Source of the DNA: Oscillospiraceae bacterium
GTDB taxonomy: Bacteria; Bacillota; Clostridia; Oscillospirales; CAG-272
Direction of reading: 5' to 3'
Assembly (NCBI GenBank): GCA_015065385.1
Contig: SVQK01000024.1
Span: 43,569 to 107,568, forward strand
Length of the DNA: 64,000 nt
In this document: positions 16,367 through 23,775 of the stretch, piece by piece
Layout of the letters: each line of letters opens with the position of its first letter
Numbering within the stretch: position 1 is the stretch's first letter
Program-made: the position numbers and the translations under genes
Notes under the pieces: model-generated
Told to the model about the DNA's origin: nothing
Database searches by the model: none
The model's input: the letters and a program-made list of their open reading frames with translations, nothing else

Positions 16367-19273
16367 ATGGATACCAAAGCGAGAAACAGACGGGACTGGG
16401 TCAAAAATATAGCGATCATTTTCCTGGTGATCCTGCTGCTCTTGACGTTTTTCTCCCGGACGATCATGAACGCGCGCCTGCCGGAGGTTTCGGCCCAGTA
16501 CGCCCAGTACGCGACGCTGTCCTCCTCCGTGAAGACGAGCGGGACAGTGAAGGCCAACGCCAGCTACAACGTCATCTTCGAGGAAGAGGAAAAGGTCGAG
16601 CAGACCCGGAAGGTCCAGTCCGTCTACGTCAAGGCGGGCGACACGGTGGAAAAGGACGCGCCGATCCTCGCCCTGACGAACGATCCCTCCGAACAGCTGA
16701 AAAGCGCGCGGGACCGTCTGACCGAGGCGAAGGAGACGTACACAAAGCTCCTCGAGAGCGGAACGGTGGACGGTCTCACCTCCGACAAGACCCTGACCGA
16801 CGCCCAGAGAGCAATCGAAAAGGCGGAGGACAAGCTCAAGGAGCTGGAGGCGGAGTACAAATCCCTCCTCGGCGGAAACGACCCGGCCACGGTCATCAAG
16901 GACTCCATCAAATCCCTCAACGCTCAGATCAAGGATCTGGAGGCGGAGAAGAAACAGGCCTCGAAGGATCTTGACGCGAAGATGAAGCAGGCGGAAAAGG
17001 ATCTCGACGCCGCCATGAAGCAGGCGGAAAAGGATCTCGAGGCCCAGAAAAAGCAGGCCGAAAAGAACATCGACGCGCAGATCAAATCCTACGACAAGCA
17101 GATCGCCGATCTGAATACGAAGATCGGGGAGCTCACCGGCAAGATCTCGACGGCGGAGGGAATGGTGGAGGAGGACGTGCTGTCCGATGAGACCGTTTTG
17201 CAGAAGCTCTCCGCCGCGGAATCCGTCCTGTCGGAAAAACAGGCGGTTTACGACACCGCCAAAGCCGCGTTCGACGACCGGCAGGCCGAGGTAGACCGCT
17301 GGCAGGAGATGGTGGACGCCATCAACGGGACGATCGGGGATGTCAACAAGGCGAATGAGCTGACGAATCAGATCAAAGGGTATGAAGATCAGATCGAGGC
17401 TTTATACTTACAGAGAAACAGAAAAATCGAGGATCATGATAAGTCTGTGAATGATGAGTATTCCAAAAATGATCCGTTGTATATTGCATATAATGATGCA
17501 TATTATAAATATACAGAGTACAAAAATCAGTATCAACGCGATATTGATGAACTCTCTGCCAAAAAAATCGAACTTCAATCTGCTCAGAGCAACTTAAATG
17601 AGTATCAATCTATAGTTGATACATATGAATACTATAAATCAGAAGAGAAAAGGTTGCATGATATCATTTACAGCGATTCGGTGCTCAGCGATGAACGGTA
17701 TTATAGCATTAAAGACGAATACGAAAAAGTGATTGGGTTAAACGAACTATATACTCAACAATATGAGGAAATAAAGGAACAGTATGAAGATGCACTGGCA
17801 GAAGTTGAACGTCTTAATTCCAGAATAAGCGAGCTGACTTCATACGAAACAACCCTGAACTCACTGGAAACGGCGGTTGACAGTGCTCAGAAAGCAATTG
17901 ACGAAGCCGACAGCATCGTTAAGATTGATAATACAAGTTTTGAAAGAGAACTGGAAGATCTGGACAAGCAGATTGCCGATCTCGAATCCAAGCTGTCCGA
18001 CGCGCAGGCCAAGCTGTATGTGATCGACATGCCCGAGGTGGACGACGTGATCCACTACGAATTCGGGTACGACCTCGGCGAAGCGCAGGCGAATCTCGAC
18101 AACGCGAAAGCCGAAGCGGAAACGCTGAAAACGGAGCTCGCCGAAGCGGAAAAGGCGCGGGACGACGCGAAAGCCGAGGTGGAGTCCCTCACGAAGCAGT
18201 CCAAAGCGGAGGGCGCCGCCGCCGGGTACAAGTCGGAGCTGAACGGGCTGAAAGCGCAGCTCGAATCGCTCGAAGCCTCCAAGGCGTGGTACGAGGACTC
18301 CAAAACCGAATCGAACGACCGCTACAACGACAAAATCACCGCGTCGAACGAACGGTATCAGGCGTCGATCACCGCGTCCAACGACCGGTATTCGGACGCG
18401 AAAACCAACTCCGACGACCGCTACGACGACCGGATCTCGGCCATTCAGGACAAAATCACCGAGAAGAACGAGGAATTGAGCGGCGTCCCGGTCAAGCGGG
18501 ATCCCGACGACGTGAAAAAGGAGATCGAGGAGCAGAAGGACAGCATCCTCGATATGAAGGAAAAGTACGAAATCACCGAAAGCACCGAGGGCAACACCGC
18601 GGCGGACCGGGAACGAGAGCTGGAAAAGGCCAAGCAGGCCATCGCCGATCTGGAAAATGAGGTCAAGCAGTACGAGGACGCGGAGAACACGAAGAACGTG
18701 AACGCCCCCATTGCCGGCAAGATCGTCTCGGTGAACTTCGTCCCGGGCGACTCCATCACCTCCGGGGCCACCGTGGCGTCCATCGAGATCGCGGACAAGG
18801 GCTATGTGGTGGAAATCACCATGTCCGCCGAGGAAGCCCGCAAGATTCAGGTCGGATCCCCGGTCACCGTCACAAACTCGTGGTGGTATTCCAACATCTC
18901 CGCCTCCATCGCGCAGGTGAAGTCCGATCCCTCGAGTCAGGGGCGCAACCGCATTCTTGTCATGGACGTGACCGGCGACGTGAGCGAAGGACAGACCCTG
19001 AATTTCTCCATCGGCGACCGGAGCCAGTCCTACGAGTCCGTGCTGCCCAACTCCGCCATCCGGGAGGACAACGACGGCAAGTTCGTTCTGACCGTGGAGG
19101 CCAAGAAGACGCCCCTCGGGACCCGGTACACCGCCAGACGGACCGCCGTCGAGATCATCGCGTCCGACGACACCCAGTCGGCTGTGAGCGGACTCTACGG
19201 GAGCGAGTTCGTCGTGACAAGCTCCACCACGCCCATCACCGACGGCCAGCAGGTGCGTCTGGCGGGCGATTGA
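16367..19273 (+). CDS. HlyD-like membrane adaptor with very long coiled coil
   Basis: 968 residues. One membrane span at about 14-32 (NIAIIFLVILLLLTFF). A first half of a lipoyl-like barrel-sandwich domain follows (KVQSVYVKAGDTVEKDAPI). About 670 residues of coiled coil come next, then the second lipoyl half (NAPIAGKIVSVNFVPGDSI) and a beta-barrel region to the C-terminus. This is the architecture of membrane-fusion/adaptor proteins, with a hairpin several times the normal length. Two blocks of 11-residue repeats occur (about 195-240 and 645-695). Bases 17380-17960 (residues about 338-531) are AT-rich, unlike the rest. ATG at 16367 is chosen; a TTG at 16358 is the alternative. It sits between ABC permeases and a MacB-like protein. 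Confidence 0.85.
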   Translation: MDTKARNRRDWVKNIAIIFLVILLLLTFFSRTIMNARLPEVSAQYAQYATLSSSVKTSGTVKANASYNVIFEEEEKVEQTRKVQSVYVKAGDTVEKDAPILALTNDPSEQLKSARDRLTEAKETYTKLLESGTVDGLTSDKTLTDAQRAIEKAEDKLKELEAEYKSLLGGNDPATVIKDSIKSLNAQIKDLEAEKKQASKDLDAKMKQAEKDLDAAMKQAEKDLEAQKKQAEKNIDAQIKSYDKQIADLNTKIGELTGKISTAEGMVEEDVLSDETVLQKLSAAESVLSEKQAVYDTAKAAFDDRQAEVDRWQEMVDAINGTIGDVNKANELTNQIKGYEDQIEALYLQRNRKIEDHDKSVNDEYSKNDPLYIAYNDAYYKYTEYKNQYQRDIDELSAKKIELQSAQSNLNEYQSIVDTYEYYKSEEKRLHDIIYSDSVLSDERYYSIKDEYEKVIGLNELYTQQYEEIKEQYEDALAEVERLNSRISELTSYETTLNSLETAVDSAQKAIDEADSIVKIDNTSFERELEDLDKQIADLESKLSDAQAKLYVIDMPEVDDVIHYEFGYDLGEAQANLDNAKAEAETLKTELAEAEKARDDAKAEVESLTKQSKAEGAAAGYKSELNGLKAQLESLEASKAWYEDSKTESNDRYNDKITASNERYQASITASNDRYSDAKTNSDDRYDDRISAIQDKITEKNEELSGVPVKRDPDDVKKEIEEQKDSILDMKEKYEITESTEGNTAADRERELEKAKQAIADLENEVKQYEDAENTKNVNAPIAGKIVSVNFVPGDSITSGATVASIEIADKGYVVEITMSAEEARKIQVGSPVTVTNSWWYSNISASIAQVKSDPSSQGRNRILVMDVTGDVSEGQTLNFSIGDRSQSYESVLPNSAIREDNDGKFVLTVEAKKTPLGTRYTARRTAVEIIASDDTQSAVSGLYGSEFVVTSSTTPITDGQQVRLAGD

Positions 19274-19288
19274 TCCGGAGGCAGGCAT

Positions 19289-20524
19289 ATGGACCGCAGG
19301 ATCAACCATACACTGCTCAAAGCGTCCGGGATCGTCGCCCTTGTGATGATCGGGGCCGCCTTGATCTGCGGGATCATCGAGCTGACCGTTCTCGGGATGA
19401 AGAACAGCCTCGACTATCTCGGCGCGGGAAAGCGATGGTCCGCCGACGGAACGCGCTACGCCGTGATCGGGATGTATGCCGAGGAAAACGCGGGCATTTC
19501 CGCCGATCAGGCCGAAACGTGGGCGCGGTCGGTGGATTCCGCCCTGCTCGAGGCCTCGGTCACGCCCAACGAGGGCGCGCGGTCATGGGCCTGGACGTAC
19601 GGATGCGACGCCGTCCTTCCCGTGAGCGGGACCAAGGCCACCGTGAACGCGGAGACGCTGGCGGTGTCGGGGGACTTCTTCGTCTTCCATCAGCTGGCGT
19701 TCAAATACGGAAGCGGCTTTCTCAACGACAACAGCAACCCCATGGGCGTAGTGCTCGACCGGGATCTGGCGTGGCGGGTGTACGGCGCGGAAAACATCGT
19801 CGGCATGACCGTCACGATCGGCAGCGAGGAATACACCATCGTCGGCATCACGGACCGGGAATCCTCCTCCGGCGCGTATAAAAAAGCGTACGGCGACACC
19901 CCGCGGATGTACATGAGCTACCGCGGCTATCAGAAAATCAGCGGCGGGGCGGGGAATATCTCCTTCTTCGAGGCGGCCCTTCCGAATTCTGTCCGCGGAT
20001 TCGCCATGAACATCTTCTCCGGGCGGATCCATGTCAACGAGGATTCTTCCTCCACGATCGAGGCGACCGACCGCTTTTCCCTGAAAAAACGCTTCGACAA
20101 CATGAAGGAGCTGGCCTACGCGTGGGTCAGCATCAACAAAATCGAATTTCCCTATTGGGAGAACGAGGCGCGGGTCTGCGACTACCGGGCGGCGGTCATG
20201 ATGCTGTTCGAGGTCGCCTTCGCCGCGGTCGCGGGATCCTCCCTGATCCTGTCCTTCATCCTGCTCAGGGCTTCCGGCTGGACGCTCATCGGGACGCTGA
20301 AGCAGGCGTGGACGAAGGCCGCCGACGAAAGAGCCCGCAGAAAGAGGGAAAAACCTCCAAAGGCTCCGAAGGTCCGCAAGAAGCGCGGCAAAGAGGAAAA
20401 GCCCGCTGAGCGTGAGAATGCGCCGGAGAATGGGGAACGTCCGACACCACGCAAGGATGACGGGGAAACTCCTCCGCCGTCCGAAGACGAGTTCATCATA
20501 GACAAATCAGAGAAAGAGGTATGA
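19289..20524 (+). CDS. MacB periplasmic-core-like membrane protein lacking the FtsX domain
   Basis: 411 residues. A span at about 10-34 is followed by about 265 exported residues resembling a MacB-type core (VNAETLAVSGDFFVFHQLAFKYGSGF, LDRDLAWRVYGAENIVG, GMTVTIGSEEYTIVGI). A second span lies at about 302-326. The C-terminal cytoplasmic tail of about 85 residues is highly charged (K/R then E/D/P). MacB-family permeases normally have four spans including the FtsX domain; only two are seen. No ATPase motifs. It lies 15 bases after the adaptor gene and shares its operon. Confidence 0.75.
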   Translation: MDRRINHTLLKASGIVALVMIGAALICGIIELTVLGMKNSLDYLGAGKRWSADGTRYAVIGMYAEENAGISADQAETWARSVDSALLEASVTPNEGARSWAWTYGCDAVLPVSGTKATVNAETLAVSGDFFVFHQLAFKYGSGFLNDNSNPMGVVLDRDLAWRVYGAENIVGMTVTIGSEEYTIVGITDRESSSGAYKKAYGDTPRMYMSYRGYQKISGGAGNISFFEAALPNSVRGFAMNIFSGRIHVNEDSSSTIEATDRFSLKKRFDNMKELAYAWVSINKIEFPYWENEARVCDYRAAVMMLFEVAFAAVAGSSLILSFILLRASGWTLIGTLKQAWTKAADERARRKREKPPKAPKVRKKRGKEEKPAERENAPENGERPTPRKDDGETPPPSEDEFIIDKSEKEV

Positions 20525-20525
20525 A

Positions 20526-22958
20526 ATGACGAAAACGAAACTTGTGTCCGCCATCCTCGCCGCGGTTCTCGCGCTGGGATCCGTCTCCGGGCTGGCCTCC
20601 TGCGCGAAGCTGAAAAAGACGGCTGAGCCGCCGAAGGCAAAGCGCACCAACGTCTACGCCGCCGAGGACATTCCGCTCCCGGACGACGTGAACTATGTGG
20701 GCAGCCTGATCGTCGGCGATAAGGTGGTCTATATGACCTACGACGCCGAAAGCACCGTTCTGTACAACGACATGGGCGAAGAGGTCGAAAAGACGCCGGG
20801 CTACGACTATCAGGAGATCGAGAAGAAGGAAAAGGATCTTCCGGAGGGCTGGTGGTACGGCTATTCCTCCGATCAGATGCTTTTGAAGATGGATCTCGAA
20901 ACCCGCGAGACCTCCTCCGCGCCCTTCTCCTACGACGAGGAGGCGTACGGCTACGCCAACGGATTCATCGCTGGACCGGGCGGAACGCTTATGACGAGAA
21001 GCCAGAAGTGGAACTGGGACGAGGAAACCGGCGAATCCACCAACGCCAACTACCTTCTGACCATCGATCCCGGCACCTCCGAGGTCAAGGACATTCTGGA
21101 TTTGAACGAGGTCGTCACCAAGGTCGGGATGGATCCCAACAACGCCTACATCAATCAGTTCCTCGCCACCGACGACGATCTGTATCTCGCGTTCGAGACC
21201 GACGTGATGCAGTTCGACCGCGAGGGCAATCTCAAGTCGAAACTGGATCTGAACATCAACGGCGACGGCTGGATCCAGGGTCTCTGGACCGCGGGGAATA
21301 AGCTGGTGATCTCTGTCTACTCCGGCGGAAAGCAGACCTTCAAGGTCGTGGAAAACGGCCAGGTCACCGATCTGAAATCCGACGCGCTGTCCATGAACGG
21401 GGGAAACTCTCCGATGGCCGCTGACGCGGAAAACCTCTATTTCAACGGAACGACCGGCATCTCCGCCTATAATTTCGCAAACGACACCTACGGCGAGGTG
21501 CTGAACTGGATCAATTCCGATATCGTCAACACCGGGAACCTGAGCTTCCTGCCCGACGGACGCGCGGTCATGGCGACCACCGACTGGGAGGACGGCAAGA
21601 ACACCTCCACCCTGTCCATCCTGACCCGCGTTCCCGACGAAGATCTTGAGGAAGAGATCATTCTCCGGCTGGGCTGCGTCTATGTGGACTACCAGCTCCG
21701 CAGAGCCGTGATCGAATACAACAAGCAGAATACCGGAATCCGCGTGACGATGGAGGACTATTCCGGCTACAACAACGAGGACAACGAGTGGATGGGCGCG
21801 GTCACGCAGTTCAACAACGATATCGCCACGGGGAACGTTCCCGATATCGTCCTTCTGAATACGCAGATGCCCATCGAGAGCTACCTCCGGAAGAATACCT
21901 TCGTGGATCTGACCAAGTACATCGACGACCCGGAGAAGGGCATCGACCGGAGCAAGTTCCTGACGAACATCTGGGATTCCTCCATGACGAACGGCAAGCT
22001 GAATTCCCTGATCTACACCTTCAGCATCAACACCCTCCTCGCAAGAGCGGACATCGTGGGAACGGAGTCCGGATGGACCTTCGAGGAGATGATGCAGACG
22101 ATCAATTCCATGCCCGAGGACTGCAAGGCGTTCTTCGAATACAGCCGCGACAGCATTCTCGACAACTTCTTCTCCTATGCCATGAGCTCGTTCATCAACT
22201 GGGAGAAGGGCGAGACCTATTTCGACACCCCCGGATTCATCGCCTTTGCCGACTACCTCAAGACCTGCCCCGAAAAGGGCTACTGGGAGACCCGGTATCC
22301 GGACAACTACGAGTACGATCCCGAGATCGAGAAGGAGTACGAGCAGCAGTACAGCCTCCGGTTCCGGGACAATAAAGCCCTGTTCCAGATGGGCTACTGG
22401 AGCACCTTTACCGATTATCTCTACGCCCGCAACAACTTCGGTCTGAAGGACGTCACCGCGATCGGCTATCCCCGCGAAGGAGAGGGCAACGGATGCGCGG
22501 TCATTCCGTCCATCGAGCTGGCCATCGCAACGAAATCCGCGGCGAAGGATCAGGCATGGGATGTGCTGAAATACCTTCTGACCTCAAAGAGCGTGGTGAA
22601 CAGCGGCTATCAGTTCAGCGTGAACCGCGCCGCCATGGATGAGCTCTACGCCAAGGCGAAGGAAGATTACGGCGACTACATGCCCGGCGACGACGACTTC
22701 AACTGGATGGTCGAAGAGGGGTATTCCGACGAATATATCGACTTCATGAAGAGCAGCCGTCAGCCCTATGATCAGGCCGCGGTGGACTATGTGAAGACGC
22801 TCGTCGAAGGCGCGACCAACATCGCCCGCACGGATTCCGCTCTAGTGGATATCGTGAAGGAAGAGCTTTCCGCCGTGTTCGCCGGTTCCAAATCGGCCGA
22901 CACCGCCGCCAAGCAGATTGCCAGCCGTGTCGGCATTTATGTGTCCGAGCACTCTTGA
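20526..22958 (+). CDS. Extracellular solute-binding lipoprotein, two-domain
   Basis: 810 residues, about twice the normal size of a family 1 solute-binding protein. Signal peptide with lipobox LASC (Cys at about 27). Residues about 45-375 form a beta-rich region with repeated blade-like segments (DDLYLAFETDVMQFDREGN, ENLYFNGTTGISAYNF). Residues about 380-790 are the binding-protein domain (LRRAVIEYNKQNTGIRVTM, ATGNVPDIVLLN, YLRKNTFVDLTKYID). The N-terminal beta domain may hold or sense a ligand. It probably feeds the permeases at 14435 and 15385. The start follows the previous stop by one base. Confidence 0.88.
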   Translation: MTKTKLVSAILAAVLALGSVSGLASCAKLKKTAEPPKAKRTNVYAAEDIPLPDDVNYVGSLIVGDKVVYMTYDAESTVLYNDMGEEVEKTPGYDYQEIEKKEKDLPEGWWYGYSSDQMLLKMDLETRETSSAPFSYDEEAYGYANGFIAGPGGTLMTRSQKWNWDEETGESTNANYLLTIDPGTSEVKDILDLNEVVTKVGMDPNNAYINQFLATDDDLYLAFETDVMQFDREGNLKSKLDLNINGDGWIQGLWTAGNKLVISVYSGGKQTFKVVENGQVTDLKSDALSMNGGNSPMAADAENLYFNGTTGISAYNFANDTYGEVLNWINSDIVNTGNLSFLPDGRAVMATTDWEDGKNTSTLSILTRVPDEDLEEEIILRLGCVYVDYQLRRAVIEYNKQNTGIRVTMEDYSGYNNEDNEWMGAVTQFNNDIATGNVPDIVLLNTQMPIESYLRKNTFVDLTKYIDDPEKGIDRSKFLTNIWDSSMTNGKLNSLIYTFSINTLLARADIVGTESGWTFEEMMQTINSMPEDCKAFFEYSRDSILDNFFSYAMSSFINWEKGETYFDTPGFIAFADYLKTCPEKGYWETRYPDNYEYDPEIEKEYEQQYSLRFRDNKALFQMGYWSTFTDYLYARNNFGLKDVTAIGYPREGEGNGCAVIPSIELAIATKSAAKDQAWDVLKYLLTSKSVVNSGYQFSVNRAAMDELYAKAKEDYGDYMPGDDDFNWMVEEGYSDEYIDFMKSSRQPYDQAAVDYVKTLVEGATNIARTDSALVDIVKEELSAVFAGSKSADTAAKQIASRVGIYVSEHS

Positions 22959-22992
22959 TCAGCGCGGCCAAAGAAAGCGGAAGGAGAAATTC

Positions 22993-23538
22993 ATGAAAAA
23001 ACGGATAGCCCTTCTGCTGCTGTTCCTGTTCGTTTTTTCGGGCTGTTCCGCCGGTCGTGATTTCTCCTTTATCATCCGGTGGGGCGTCGGACGGGGGAGT
23101 GTATACAACAGCGCGACCGGCCTTCTGGTCAAGGCGGAGCAGGCGTCGGAGCCCGACCGTTTCCGAACGGTGCTGAAGCTGAAAAGAGAAGAGTCGGTCG
23201 AACTGTCGGCTCTGGCAGACGCGATCGACCTGACCCTGATTCCGGAAATCCCGGAGACATACGATCTGTATTCGCCGCCGGGATTCGAATGCGGTCTGCG
23301 CGAGAAGCCGCCGATGCTCATCGAGCTGACGCTGCGGACGGATCGGGAGGAAAAACACATCCGGTGCGTCAACGTAAACTCATTATTCTCAGTATCGGAA
23401 GAAACAGAGGGTGATCCCGTCAAACCCTTCGATGAAAACGGGAAAGCGTTGGAAGCCTTCCTTCGGCGCGCGCTCGAAATCATACTGGACTCCGAAGAAT
23501 GGCTCGCCCTGCCTCCTTCCGAGGCAGCGTATCAATGA
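22993..23538 (+). CDS. Small lipoprotein of unknown function
   Basis: 181 residues. Signal peptide with lipobox FSGC (Cys at about 18) after LLLLFLFVF. The mature part has no motif I recognise. AAGGAG precedes the ATG. Last gene of the transport operon (34 bases after the binding protein), ahead of the hairpin array and the terminator. Confidence 0.75.
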   Translation: MKKRIALLLLFLFVFSGCSAGRDFSFIIRWGVGRGSVYNSATGLLVKAEQASEPDRFRTVLKLKREESVELSALADAIDLTLIPEIPETYDLYSPPGFECGLREKPPMLIELTLRTDREEKHIRCVNVNSLFSVSEETEGDPVKPFDENGKALEAFLRRALEIILDSEEWLALPPSEAAYQ

Positions 23539-23547
23539 TACAAATTC

Positions 23548-23652
23548 CATTCTAAATCATAGATTTAGAATGCCCTGAAAGTCATTCTGACTTTCAGGAT
23601 CACTCAAAACCATTTTGCAATGGTTTTGAGTGGAATTAGTATGAGAATACTA
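23548..23652 (+). repeat. Array of consecutive perfect hairpins
   Basis: Four stem-loops stand almost end to end. The first is an 11-bp stem with a 3-base loop (23548-23572). The second is an 11-bp stem with a 3-base loop (23574-23598). The third is a 14-bp stem with a 4-base loop (23601-23632). The fourth is a 6-bp stem with a 4-base loop (23637-23652). The stem sequences differ from each other, so this is not a direct repeat or CRISPR. The first three are AT-rich relative to the genome. It is followed by the operon terminator. Confidence 0.8.
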
Positions 23653-23687
23653 TAGTTCTTCGATACTGAAAATCCGCTTGCCATACG

Positions 23688-23723
23688 AAAACCCCTCTCA
23701 CGGAGAACCGCGGGAGGGGTTTT
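23688..23723 (+). terminator. Bidirectional intrinsic terminator
   Basis: AAAACCCCTC (23688-23697) pairs with GAGGGGTTTT (23714-23723). A- and T-runs on both sides fit termination of both convergent operons (stops at 23538 and 23776). Confidence 0.85.
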
Positions 23724-23775
23724 GTCAGGTTATGCGGTTTTTATGACGGATCCTGGATCAGACTCTGATCCGGGA

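Noticed and set aside
16955..17090. Short tandem DNA repeat or CRISPR-like pattern
   Set aside because: The periodicity is 33 bases in frame and is explained by 11-residue coiled-coil repeats.
23548..23652. CRISPR array
   Set aside because: The hairpins differ in sequence and there are no equal-length repeats or spacers, nor cas genes in the window.
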